Made by a program: the position numbers and the translations under genes. From contig JBFMAU010000163.1 of assembly GCA_040755335.1 (NCBI GenBank), positions 1-14,720 of the forward strand: DNA of 14,720 nt, read 5' to 3'. The notes beneath the pieces were generated by a model. It saw only the letters and a list, made by a program, of their open reading frames with translations. It ran no database searches and was not told the DNA's origin. Position 1 is the stretch's first letter; every line of letters starts with the position of its first letter. This DNA is from UBA7656 sp040755335 (GTDB lineage: Bacteria > Acidobacteriota > Blastocatellia > UBA7656). Shown piece by piece: positions 1-6,975 of the stretch.

Positions 1-1010
1 GAGAGTTTAATAGCCGCCAAGAGGAGATAGAATTTTATGTGCAGGAAGCCAGAGAAAATTCGCATTTGGTTTTAGCGCATTATAATCTGGGCATTATTTA
101 TCATAAGAATCAGCGTTATCAGGAAGCGATAGTTGAGCATAAACGAGCGATTGAGATCGATCCTGATTTTGCTTTAGCATATTACGCATTGGGAGACGCT
201 TACTACGTGCTAAACCGATACGAGAAAGCAGCAGAAGAGTATAAACAGGTAATCCACCTCAAGCCGGACTTCATTGAAGCCTACTACTATCTAGGCGGGG
301 CTTATGAAAGTTTAAAGCGTCCAGAAGAGGCAATAAAGGTTTTTGAAGACATATTAAAGATAAGCCAGGATTTAGATGTAGCGCAGCGCGCATACATAAA
401 CATTGCTGTACTCAATGAACGACTGGGGCGTAAAGAAGAGGCCCTTTCAGCTTACCGCCGCTTGGTAGATATTGAGAAAGAATGGAAAACTTTAGACCCT
501 GAGACGACGGTATCTCCCGAGGTGTCCTCCAATACAGTAGCCATACTTTATGAAAAGATGGGCCGTGGCGAAGAAGCCATTGCAGCTTATAGACAGACCA
601 TAAACATTGCTCCATATTCGGATTCAGCGTTCTACGCCTATCTGAGCATTGCCAACATCTATGAAAAAACTAACCGCAAGGAAGAGGCTGGCAAGGTTTA
701 TGAGGAAATACTGGAAATCTCTCTCAGAGCGATTAAAGCGAGCAAGGGCCGCGGGATGACTTCTACAGCATATTCAGGTTTGGGATTTATATACGAGAGG
801 ATGGGTCGGAATAAAGAAGCTCTGGAAGCGTATAAGAAGGCAGCAACCCTTAATCCTGATTCCGTCAAAGCGCATCAGGGATTGGCCAGGGTTTACCTCG
901 AGATTGGGGACAAGGAATCAGCGCACAGAGAGTACCTGATCATCAAACGTCTTGATGAAGAAGAAGCCCGCGAATTTGAGATGTTGCGCGAATTGAAAAA
1001 GAAGCCGTAG
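1..1010 (+). CDS. TPR-repeat protein, 5' end outside the window
   Basis: The reading frame is open from position 3, so the protein begins upstream; the GTG at 39 is only the first in-window start-like codon and has no clear ribosome site fitted to it. About eight tetratricopeptide repeats follow one another, seen as repeated Y-x2-LG-x2-Y ... A-x3-Y-x2-A-x4-P helical pairs, for example LGIIYHKNQRYQEAI, LGDAYYVLNRYEKAA and LGFIYERMGRNKEAL. TPR arrays are protein-binding scaffolds; the partner cannot be told from here. The C-terminus is charged (E/K-rich) and ends at a TAG at 1008. No catalytic domain, signal peptide or membrane segment is visible in the part shown; an N-terminal domain could lie upstream. 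Codon use is visibly AT-richer than in the genes from 1236 to 13866, so this gene may have a different history from its neighbours. Confidence 0.9.
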   Translation, partial: EFNSRQEEIEFYVQEARENSHLVLAHYNLGIIYHKNQRYQEAIVEHKRAIEIDPDFALAYYALGDAYYVLNRYEKAAEEYKQVIHLKPDFIEAYYYLGGAYESLKRPEEAIKVFEDILKISQDLDVAQRAYINIAVLNERLGRKEEALSAYRRLVDIEKEWKTLDPETTVSPEVSSNTVAILYEKMGRGEEAIAAYRQTINIAPYSDSAFYAYLSIANIYEKTNRKEEAGKVYEEILEISLRAIKASKGRGMTSTAYSGLGFIYERMGRNKEALEAYKKAATLNPDSVKAHQGLARVYLEIGDKESAHREYLIIKRLDEEEAREFEMLRELKKKP

Positions 1011-1111
1011 TAGCACTGTTTGAGGGCGTCAGAAACTTGGGATAAATCAATTTGCCTGCGCCTGCCTTCAGGGAGCAGTACGACATAAGCCAGCGGAAAC
1101 TCTGGTCGGCG

Positions 1112-1255
1112 GTGTCAAGAATTTTGTGTAAACTGGGCCGCCAGCAATCTGATGAAAAAAGTGTGCGTGTAAATCCACTTCTGGCGGGCATTGCGGATAG
1201 CCAGCATCTCGACTGTCGAGCTGCGAAAAATGGATTTACACCAATAATCTGACAC
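1112..1255. mobile_element. Short inverted-repeat element, MITE-like or IS256-type remnant
   Basis: Two 21-bp ends face each other: 1112-1132 (GTGTCA...GTGTAAA) and the reverse complement of 1235-1255 (also GTGTCA...GTGTAAA). They match at 15 of 21 positions, perfectly in the outer six and inner seven bases. The motif resembles terminal repeats of IS256-family insertion sequences as I remember them; this was not checked against a database. The roughly 100-bp interior encodes nothing recognisable, so this would be a non-autonomous or decayed element. A second, perfect 11-bp inverted pair (1167-1177 and 1231-1241, GTGTAAATCCA) shares the inner part of the right end, so the true left boundary could be near 1161. 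I see no target-site duplication. The right end carries the last codons and stop of the minus-strand gene ending at 1236. Confidence 0.5.
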
Positions 1256-1493
1256 GCCCGACGCGCGCCGCAATGCGTGCCCTTTCTATCTCGACCTCCG
1301 TACTGGCCAGTTCCCTGATCGCCTTTTCTTTCAGATGCGCCCCGATGACGGCGGCCTGCTCCTTTTGCTCATGGCTTTGCTGAGTATGGCGTGCGATCTC
1401 CGCCTGTATTTCCTGACGCACCTCACCCTTCATAGCCTGATGCTGTGCCGCGCGATCAGACTCATCAGCCTCCAGTTTTCTATCTTCATCCAT
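1236..1493 (-). CDS. Small helical protein, probably the truncated leader of a YggT-type membrane protein
   Basis: An 85-residue hydrophilic, Glu/Ala/Arg/Gln-rich protein. The start at 1493 was chosen because GGAGAG lies 6 nt upstream; the frame stays open further upstream but without a comparable site. The body is predicted helix with charged repeats and no membrane segment. Its last normal-looking stretch, EIERARIAARVGRV, resembles the cytoplasmic run that, in YggT-family proteins of related bacteria as I recall them, leads directly into the first transmembrane helix. Here the protein instead ends RLLV-stop, and those codons lie in the inverted-repeat end at 1235-1255. My reading is that an insertion removed the membrane part. 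It may be a pseudogene or a surviving short protein; the YggT link is inference from memory. A sigma54-like sequence with one extra spacer base lies at 1589-1605. Confidence 0.6.
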   Translation of the reverse strand: MDEDRKLEADESDRAAQHQAMKGEVRQEIQAEIARHTQQSHEQKEQAAVIGAHLKEKAIRELASTEVEIERARIAARVGRVRLLV

Positions 1494-1530
1494 GATTTTC
1501 TCTCCGGGCGATGTGAGCGGAGAGATAGCG

Positions 1531-1626
1531 AAGCCCTGAGAGCGAAGGTCGTCGGCCAGTCTCGCGCATTCGGTCATAGAGCGATTACTGCAACCCTGCG
1601 TGCCGGGAGCCTGACTCTCAGGGCTT
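1531..1626. repeat. 12-bp perfect inverted repeat upstream of the leader gene
   Basis: AAGCCCTGAGAG at 1531-1542 and its exact reverse complement at 1615-1626 are separated by 72 nt. The pair sits in the gap between the two small minus-strand genes (start 1493, stop 1643). It could form a long stem in the transcript or be an operator pair; no T-run follows, so it is not a normal terminator. Function unknown. Confidence 0.45.
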
Positions 1627-1642
1627 ATCTGGAAAATCATTT

Positions 1643-1960
1643 CTAAACGGCTATCTTCGCGGGCATACCCCTGCGAGCGGGTCTTTCCTGAACCGTGCGC
1701 AGGCGGGTGGCGCGAACTGCGATGGTTGAAGCGAGAACGAAACTGTGACCGCCGCACTGATCACACTCGCCTGATCGTGTCAGATAAGTTTTCTTGGGCA
1801 GCGGGTCAACGCCCGCGCAGTCGCCGCAGATTATCTGAACCTTCATCAAGAGCGATTCCTTTCGCGGCGTTAGCAGTCGCATGGCGTCTCTTCGCTGGCT
1901 CCACAGAATGAAACCAGCCAGAAGGATGGCTGTTGCTGACATCACGATGACGCTTAACAT
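1643..1960 (-). CDS. Membrane-anchored four-cysteine zinc-ribbon-like small protein
   Basis: A 105-residue protein. The start at 1960 has GGAGGA 6 nt upstream; an ATG six bases earlier (1966) lies too close to that site. Residues 3-20 form one hydrophobic helix (SVIVMSATAILLAGFILW), followed by a basic stretch, predicting a single-pass protein with its C-terminal part in the cytoplasm. Two Cys pairs, C46-x2-C49 and C67-x2-C70 in the context CGDC...CDQCGG, look like a zinc ribbon. The last 25 residues are basic. An internal ATG at residue 39 could start a soluble version. No function is recognised; metal binding is inferred from the cysteines only. It follows the GlsB-type gene on the same strand, but a terminator-like hairpin lies between them, so it may be separately expressed or attenuated. 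Confidence 0.7.
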   Translation of the reverse strand: MLSVIVMSATAILLAGFILWSQRRDAMRLLTPRKESLLMKVQIICGDCAGVDPLPKKTYLTRSGECDQCGGHSFVLASTIAVRATRLRTVQERPARRGMPAKIAV

Positions 1961-1976
1961 AATCATTCCTCCGCTG

Positions 1977-2006
1977 AAAAAAGGTAGCGCAAGCCGTCGG
2001 CTTGCG
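1977..2006 (-). terminator. Hairpin plus T-run, terminator or attenuator
   Basis: CGCAAGCCG-T-CGGCTTGCG at 1988-2006 is a perfect 9-bp inverted repeat around one base. Read on the minus strand it is followed after four bases by six Ts (plus-strand As at 1977-1982). This is a standard intrinsic terminator shape downstream of the GlsB-type gene, placed just before the ribosome site of the gene starting at 1960. Imperfect pairing continues outward (AAGG/CCTT), so a dispersed palindromic repeat is also possible. Confidence 0.65.
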
Positions 2007-2132
2007 TTCCTTGAACATTCGCGAATCCGGGGAGAGGCGCAATCTGCCGGATCGCGCTTCAACCATGCGAAAAAATATGGCTGGCTCCGCCTCTTCAATC
2101 AGCAATTGGATTCTCTCCGTTTTCATACACGA

Positions 2133-2414
2133 TCACCGGGTGATCGAGCGCCGCCTCAACAGGCCGATCAGTGTCACAAACAGGGCCGACCCGATGATCG
2201 ACCAGATAATGGGAAAAGACCGACCGCCAACATCTATGGCGAACATCTCGCGCAGGCCGAGCGCGCCAGCCATCCACATGCCGATCAGCGCGCCAATGAA
2301 GCCAAGCGCAATCGACATAAGCCAGCCGCTTCGACTATAGCCCGCGATGGTCTGACCGATAGCGCCGCAAATGCCTGCTATCAACAAAAGGGCCAGAAAC
2401 GATATCAGTGTCAT
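2133..2414 (-). CDS. GlsB/YeaQ/YmgE-family small membrane protein
   Basis: A 93-residue protein with three hydrophobic segments: about residues 3-22, 31-52 and 68-86. Glycine-rich turns such as AGICGAIGQ and the LGFIGALIGMWMAGALGL core are the signature of the GlsB/YeaQ/YmgE family (also called transglycosylase-associated proteins). Family members sit in the inner membrane and are often induced by general stress; no enzymatic activity is established, and the transglycosylase label is misleading. The start at 2414 is well supported by AAGGAG about 8 nt upstream. It lies 65 nt after the OmpA-family stop at 2480 on the same strand, so co-transcription is likely; I found no -24/-12 promoter of its own. 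A palindrome, CGATCAC-CGG-GTGATCG at 2130-2146, overlaps the stop codon. Length is normal for the family. Confidence 0.9.
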   Translation of the reverse strand: MTLISFLALLLIAGICGAIGQTIAGYSRSGWLMSIALGFIGALIGMWMAGALGLREMFAIDVGGRSFPIIWSIIGSALFVTLIGLLRRRSITR

Positions 2415-2415
2415 T

Positions 2416-2441
2416 GCTCATGCTCCTTGCTCATGCTCCTT
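2416..2441 (-). repeat. Duplicated ribosome-binding segment
   Basis: GCTCATGCTCCTT (plus-strand reading) occurs twice head to tail at 2416-2428 and 2429-2441. On the minus strand each copy contains AAGGAGCATGAGC, so the GlsB-type gene has two identical Shine-Dalgarno sequences in tandem; the copy nearer the start has correct spacing. This looks like a recent slip duplication. Confidence 0.8.
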
Positions 2442-2479
2442 TCCGAGCATAGAGCCTTCGTGATTTCGATCAGCCGCAA

Positions 2480-3997
2480 TCATCGCTGGCCTGTCATCTC
2501 CTCATCGGCAATGACAATTTCCACACGACGGTTCATCTGTCTGCCTTCTGGAGTATCGTTAGTCGCCACTGGCCTGAGCTTGCCGAATCCGCGTGTTGAG
2601 ACTATGCGATTTTGTGAGATCCCGGCCTGCACCAGATAATCCCGGACAGCGTAGGCTCGCGCTTCGGACAGCCTGACGTTGTACTGATCCGAGCCGATGG
2701 CATCCGTGTGGCCTTCGATTTCCATCCAGTACTGACCGGGATATGCCTGGAGGATGCCAGCCAGTTTGCTCAACTTCTCTCTAGCGCCAGGTTTGAGCGT
2801 CGCCCGGTCGAAGTCGAAAAGCACATCGGACAGGCTTACGATCAATCCTCTCGCTTCGCGGCGAGTCTCCAATATCTCGGAAAGCGAGATGAAAAGACGC
2901 TGTTGCATTTCATCTCGTTCACGACGAGCCTGTTCAGCTTCCAGTCGCGCGTGTTCGGCCTGGATTTTTGCCAGTTCCTCATTGGCTTTGGCTCGTTCCG
3001 CTTCTGTTTGCGCCTGCTCGACCCTCTGACGCGCCTGCATCAATTCGCTCTCGGAGCGCGCAAGAGCTTCGCGGTAGTTTGCTGCCTCGTTCTTCGCCTG
3101 TCTGGCTTCATCCTTTGCTCGGTCGGCTTCCGACTGAGCAAGGGCAATCGTGCGGTCAGCGGTCCGGCGCTCTGCCTCCAGGCGCGCCTGTTCAAGTCGT
3201 TCCACAGCCAGGGCGCGCGCCTGCTCGGCCAGTCGCATCACATCGTGCGCCTCGCCGCGAAATCGCTTTTCCCTGTTTATGTTCCGCGGCCAGATTCGCT
3301 CCAGAGCGGCAAGCCTGACTTCTGCCTCGCGCAATTCCGTATCGGCATACTCACGAGCGCCAGCCCGTCGAGCAATATCGACGGCGCGACGCGCGCCAAG
3401 CACAGAGAGAGGCGTGTTGTAATCAGGGCCTGTCGTTTGCTCATCTGACACGGCGTAAAGCGAGCCGGTATCGGCCCGATACTCGATCTGGCTGGCCGTA
3501 AGGCCGCCTTTGGTATTCTTGCGCAGGACGTTCTCCGCGACTATCGCGGGGCTGGGCAACTTCACCATAGCATGCGGTTCCGCAGTGATTATCAGGCCGA
3601 AGGTTTGATAGGGAGTGGTGACTTCCAATTCGCGTCTGCTTCCTGTCGCTGGAATCTCACCCATAATGTCAGCCTGTCCTTCGGGAGCGATTGCCCACAG
3701 GAGATATGTAGTGTAGTGGCTGCCGAGGCTCTGCGGGTGATCGAGATCGGTGATCTCCAGTTTGACCCGCGTTCGGGCCGCCGCGCGCTTGACGTGGGCT
3801 TTGCCTCTCACTCTCGGACTCAGAGCCGTGCCGACCATGTCGATGGAAGTCCCGTCGCCTTCCGGATACTTTATGGCCAGAGTGGCCCGCCCGGCAGTGA
3901 TCTGCGAAGCTACGTGTGCGCTCCGCGTTTGCGCCAACGGCGCGGCCACGAGCAGGAACAACAGGGAATTTGTGATTATGGCTTTCGTCAAATTCAT
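2480..3997 (-). CDS. OmpA-family envelope protein with coiled coil
   Basis: A 505-residue exported protein. The start at 3997 has GGAGG 8 nt upstream; an upstream TTG in frame overlaps that site. Residues 1-28 form a signal peptide (basic MNLTK, hydrophobic core, AxA-like end near AQTRSA). About 30-160 is a beta-rich domain containing YTTYLLWAIAPEG and FGLIITAEPHAMV. About 185-225 is a helical Ala/Arg-rich stretch, 225-375 a long Glu/Ala/Arg/Gln coiled coil, and 385-500 an OmpA C-terminal peptidoglycan-binding domain: VLFDFDRATLKPGA, GHTD with D432, then NVRLSEARA with R447. D432 and R447 are the residues that hold diaminopimelate in this family, 15 apart as in OmpA. There is no N-terminal beta-barrel. 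It probably links the cell wall to a periplasmic or outer-membrane partner. Upstream, 4024-4039 is a weak, degenerate -24/-12 sequence. Confidence 0.9.
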   Translation of the reverse strand: MNLTKAIITNSLLFLLVAAPLAQTRSAHVASQITAGRATLAIKYPEGDGTSIDMVGTALSPRVRGKAHVKRAAARTRVKLEITDLDHPQSLGSHYTTYLLWAIAPEGQADIMGEIPATGSRRELEVTTPYQTFGLIITAEPHAMVKLPSPAIVAENVLRKNTKGGLTASQIEYRADTGSLYAVSDEQTTGPDYNTPLSVLGARRAVDIARRAGAREYADTELREAEVRLAALERIWPRNINREKRFRGEAHDVMRLAEQARALAVERLEQARLEAERRTADRTIALAQSEADRAKDEARQAKNEAANYREALARSESELMQARQRVEQAQTEAERAKANEELAKIQAEHARLEAEQARRERDEMQQRLFISLSEILETRREARGLIVSLSDVLFDFDRATLKPGAREKLSKLAGILQAYPGQYWMEIEGHTDAIGSDQYNVRLSEARAYAVRDYLVQAGISQNRIVSTRGFGKLRPVATNDTPEGRQMNRRVEIVIADEEMTGQR

Positions 3998-4075
3998 GTC
4001 TCTATCCTCCAAATCTTTTTTCAGGCAACCCGATTGGCATTTTAATGAGGTTTCCCATGAACCGACTTTCCCTCT

Positions 4076-4225
4076 CTAGATAATCAATCGTCGTCGGTTG
4101 AAGAGTCGTAAGAGGAAGATCAGAATGGCTATCACGAGGAGCAAGTGAATCAAGTTACCACCCACATTTCCGATAAGGCCCAGCAGCCAGAGGAGCATAA
4201 TCAATAGAATGATCTTCCATAGCAT
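4076..4225 (-). CDS. lmo0937-family small membrane protein
   Basis: A 49-residue protein: MLWKIILLIMLLWLLGLIGN, then a VGGNLIH linker, a second hydrophobic run (LLLVIAILIFLLRLF) and a basic tail NRRRLII. The two-helix hairpin with MLW start, LWLLGL and IHLLLVIA is the hallmark of the lmo0937 family (DUF5670-like) as I know it: very short inner-membrane proteins common in stress or starvation gene sets, with no biochemical role established. The start at 4225 has GGAG about 9 nt upstream. A strong sigma54-type promoter match lies at 4268-4283 with a predicted 32-nt leader. The gene is divergent from the kinase/activator operon across about 395 bp, which suggests control by that activator. Confidence 0.85.
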   Translation of the reverse strand: MLWKIILLIMLLWLLGLIGNVGGNLIHLLLVIAILIFLLRLFNRRRLII

Positions 4226-4267
4226 AGCGGTTCTCTCCTTTCCCAGGCCTGACCCACTGATGTGTGG

Positions 4268-4283
4268 GGCAAGGATTGTGCCG
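4268..4283 (-). promoter_or_regulatory. Sigma54 (-24/-12) promoter of the lmo0937-type gene
   Basis: On the minus strand the site reads cGGCAC-AATCC-TTGCc. The GG and GC doublets are exactly 10 nt apart as RpoN requires, and only the first and last bases deviate from TGGCAC-N5-TTGCA. The predicted start of transcription is near 4257, 32 nt before the ATG at 4225. Confidence 0.75.
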
Positions 4284-4538
4284 TTTGCCGATGCGCGGTT
4301 TCCAGAAAAACCGGCAGATGGTTCATTTCAAACTCTTTCGCACCCAAGAATCCCTGACGCTGAGGCGGTATCAGACGACCGGGCCGAGTAATTAAGCGCG
4401 GGATCGTAAAATCAGATGTGTATTATTTGCGTTCGACCGTATCAACTCAGTACATTATTCCTCCATAGCCTTACCCTGATTTCGGGGGGAAGGACGCTCT
4501 GGCGGTCAAATTGAGGGGCGATATCGGCGGTCAATAAA
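4284..4538. other. Regulatory gap between divergent sigma54 promoters
   Basis: This 255-bp stretch separates two divergent -24/-12 sites and holds no convincing gene. It is where activator binding sites and bending sequences for both promoters would be expected. Visible are an AT-rich patch near 4410-4430 and the 8-bp palindrome CGATATCG at 4519-4526. No repeated activator motif could be identified by eye. Confidence 0.5.
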
Positions 4539-4554
4539 TGGCTTGGATATTGCA
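4539..4554 (+). promoter_or_regulatory. Sigma54 (-24/-12) promoter of the kinase/activator operon
   Basis: TGGCTT-GGATA-TTGCA keeps both invariant doublets (GG 4540-4541, GC 4552-4553) 10 nt apart, with full TTGCA and TGGC cores. The predicted start is near 4565, giving a 56-nt leader to the ATG at 4621. As the operon encodes an NtrC-type activator, autoregulation is the natural inference. The leader contains a 7-codon ORF (4584-4607, MKFSLRD-stop). Confidence 0.7.
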
Positions 4555-4620
4555 AACTGAACTTCAACGAGCGGGTACGCGCAAATGAAGTTTTCGCTGC
4601 GAGATTAGTTGATCATACCC

Positions 4621-6963
4621 ATGTCTGACATAACGATTTTGAATGTAGAGGACTACGGGGCCAGCCGTGAAGCTACGAGCGAGTTGCTCCGTCGCGAGGG
4701 GTTTACGGTCGTCGAAGCTGTAACCGGCGCGGAGGCCTTGCAGCTTGTAAAGACAGTTCAACCCCGTATGGTGCTTCTCGACGTCAAGCTGCCCGATATC
4801 AGCGGGCTTGAAGTCTGCCGCCGGATCAAGGCTGATTATGCAACGGCCTCTATTCCTGTCCTTCAGGTCTCGGCCTCTTATGTCACGGGTCGGGACAGAG
4901 TGCGCAGCCTTGAGAGCGGAGCAGATGCCTATCTGATCAAGCCTGTGGAATCGGAGGAACTCATTGCGACTATCCGCGCGCTGCTGCGTATGCGCGAGGC
5001 GGAGGAAGCTCGCCGCGAAAGCGAAGCGCGCTATCAACTCCTGTTTGAAGGAAACTCGCTCCCGACCGTCATATTCGATCTGGAGACGCTCAGGTTTCTG
5101 GCGATCAACGAAGCCGCCGTCCGCCACTACGGTTTTTCGCGGGAAGAATTCCTCTCTATGACGATCAGCGATATCCGGCCTTCCCAGGACACCCCCGCGA
5201 TGGAGGATTTCGTCTCCTCCGGGCTTAATACCATCCCGAATGCTGCTCAGTGGAAGCACCTGAAAAAAGACGGGACGATCATCGAAGTCGAGATCGTCTG
5301 GCATGAGTTGATATTCCGGGGCCGGCACGCTTTGCTCTTTCTCGCAAAGGATGTCACCGAGCGCAAGCAGGCCAGAGAAGCGCTGCAGGAGAGCGAGGAG
5401 CGTTTTCGAATGATGGCCGATACTGCTCCTGTGATGATCTGGGTATCGGGAGCAGACAAGCTTTGCACTTTTTTCAACAAGCCCTGGCTTGATTTCACAG
5501 GGCGGACGATGGATCAGGAAATGGGCGAAGGCTGGGCCGAAGGCATACACCCCGAAGATTACGACCGATGCCTCAACGAGTACAGCCTGGCCTTCGATGC
5601 ACGTCGGAAATTCAGCCTTGAGTTTCGCCTGCGCCGACACGATGGACGATACCGATGGGTTCTCAACGAAGGAGTCCCCCGGTTTTCATCTGACGGACGA
5701 TTTGCGGGCTACATCGGTTCATGCATAGACATCACCGAGCGCAAGCGGGTCGAAGCGGAGCGAGAGGAATTGCTGGTCAAGGAACAAAGAGCGCGCGAAG
5801 AGGCTCAGGCCGCCAACCGGGCCAAAGACGAATTCATAGCCGTCGTCTCGCACGAACTTCGCGCCCCTCTCAATGCTATGCTCGGCTGGGCGCGCATTCT
5901 CAGATCTACGCGAGTCGATGAGGCCACGCTCTCTCATGCCATAGAGATCATCGAGCGCAGCGCCAGAACTCAATCGAAACTGATAGAGGATTTGCTCGAC
6001 ACTTCCCGGATTGTCAGCGGCAAACTCCGCCTCGATATTCGACCCGTCGAACTGAGAAGCGTGATCGAGAACGCCGCGCAGGTCCTCCACCCTGCGGCGG
6101 AGGCCAGAGGTATAGATATCCGACTGAGGTTTGATGTCGAGAGAGAAATCATCACCGGAGACGCGGATCGCTTGCAGCAGATCGTCTGGAATCTTTTGTC
6201 TAATGCCATCAAGTTCACGCCCAACGGAGGGCGAGTCGAGGTGCTTCTTCAGCGCGCCGATCCGCATGTGCGACTCACCGTTACCGACACGGGCAAAGGC
6301 ATCAGTCCCGAATATCTGCCCTACATTTTTGATCGCTTTCATCAGGCCGATGCTTCAAGCACCCGGCGGTATGGCGGACTCGGATTGGGACTCTCGCTTG
6401 TGCGACATCTGGTCGAACTCCATGGCGGCACCGTTTGCGCCGAAAGCGACGGCGAGGGCCGAGGCGCCACCTTTACTGTAAACCTTCCTCTCCGCGCGGT
6501 TCGCCCGCAGCCGACTGAGCTTGAATCCGTAGGAATCGGAGGCGTTCACATCGTTCCCTCGACGCTTGACGGGGTATGGGCGCTCGTGGTCGATGACGAG
6601 ACGGATGCGCGCGATTTGTTGACGACCCTGCTTCAACAGTACGGCGCGCGAGTGACTCCGGCGGCCTCCGCTGCCGAAGCTCTGTCTGTTCTGAGCGAGG
6701 TCGAGCCGGGTCGCCAGCCTGATGTCCTCGTCTCCGACATAGGTATGCCGGATGTGGACGGCTACGCCCTGATCCGTCGGGTGAGGGCGCTCGATCCTGA
6801 GCGGGGCGGTAGGATTCCCGCCATCGCGCTGACAGCCTACGGGCGTCCTATTGATCGCATTCGAGCTTTGTCGGCGGGCTTCCAGATGCACATGCCCAAA
6901 CCGGTCGAACCGGCGGAACTTGCGATGGTCATCGCCAGTCTGACCGGACGCGCTGGCGATTGA
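4621..6963 (+). CDS. Soluble hybrid histidine kinase, REC-PAS-PAS-HisKA-HATPase-REC
   Basis: A 780-residue cytoplasmic sensor kinase with no membrane segment. An N-terminal receiver (about 1-125) has phospho-acceptor D54 in LLDVKLPD. PAS domains lie at about 137-255 and 261-375, each ending in VTERKQ/ITERKR. The dimerisation/HisKA helix spans about 401-470 with H411 in VVSHELRAPLN. The ATPase domain (about 513-625) has an N box (NLLSNAIKFTP), G1 (DTGKGI), F box and G2 (GLGLGLSLV). A C-terminal receiver (about 652-775) has D706 in VSDIGMPD. All catalytic residues are present. The ligand sensed by the PAS domains is unknown. ATG 4621 was chosen over TTG 4609; neither has a strong ribosome site, and a 7-codon leader ORF ends 13 nt upstream, so translation may be coupled. 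The gene is followed after 12 nt by the sigma54 activator, its probable partner. Confidence 0.92.
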   Translation: MSDITILNVEDYGASREATSELLRREGFTVVEAVTGAEALQLVKTVQPRMVLLDVKLPDISGLEVCRRIKADYATASIPVLQVSASYVTGRDRVRSLESGADAYLIKPVESEELIATIRALLRMREAEEARRESEARYQLLFEGNSLPTVIFDLETLRFLAINEAAVRHYGFSREEFLSMTISDIRPSQDTPAMEDFVSSGLNTIPNAAQWKHLKKDGTIIEVEIVWHELIFRGRHALLFLAKDVTERKQAREALQESEERFRMMADTAPVMIWVSGADKLCTFFNKPWLDFTGRTMDQEMGEGWAEGIHPEDYDRCLNEYSLAFDARRKFSLEFRLRRHDGRYRWVLNEGVPRFSSDGRFAGYIGSCIDITERKRVEAEREELLVKEQRAREEAQAANRAKDEFIAVVSHELRAPLNAMLGWARILRSTRVDEATLSHAIEIIERSARTQSKLIEDLLDTSRIVSGKLRLDIRPVELRSVIENAAQVLHPAAEARGIDIRLRFDVEREIITGDADRLQQIVWNLLSNAIKFTPNGGRVEVLLQRADPHVRLTVTDTGKGISPEYLPYIFDRFHQADASSTRRYGGLGLGLSLVRHLVELHGGTVCAESDGEGRGATFTVNLPLRAVRPQPTELESVGIGGVHIVPSTLDGVWALVVDDETDARDLLTTLLQQYGARVTPAASAAEALSVLSEVEPGRQPDVLVSDIGMPDVDGYALIRRVRALDPERGGRIPAIALTAYGRPIDRIRALSAGFQMHMPKPVEPAELAMVIASLTGRAGD

Positions 6964-6975
6964 AGGTGTTTTTTT

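Noticed and set aside
1722..2066. 12-bp inverted match ATGGTTGAAGCG at 1722-1733 and 2055-2066
   Set aside because: The arms are 320 bp apart, one arm is inside a coding region, and a match of this length can arise by chance.
1806..2126. 106-residue minus-strand frame between the GlsB-type and zinc-ribbon genes
   Set aside because: It has no ribosome site, overlaps the terminator hairpin and the zinc-ribbon gene in another frame, and resembles nothing.
1881..2639. 252-residue plus-strand frame across the small-gene region
   Set aside because: It is antisense to the zinc-ribbon, GlsB-type and OmpA-family genes and its sequence is low-complexity with no domain.
4564..5640. 358-residue minus-strand open frame opposite the kinase gene
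   Set aside because: It lies antisense to conserved REC and PAS domains, has no ribosome site or recognisable domain, and such frames are common in GC-rich genes.
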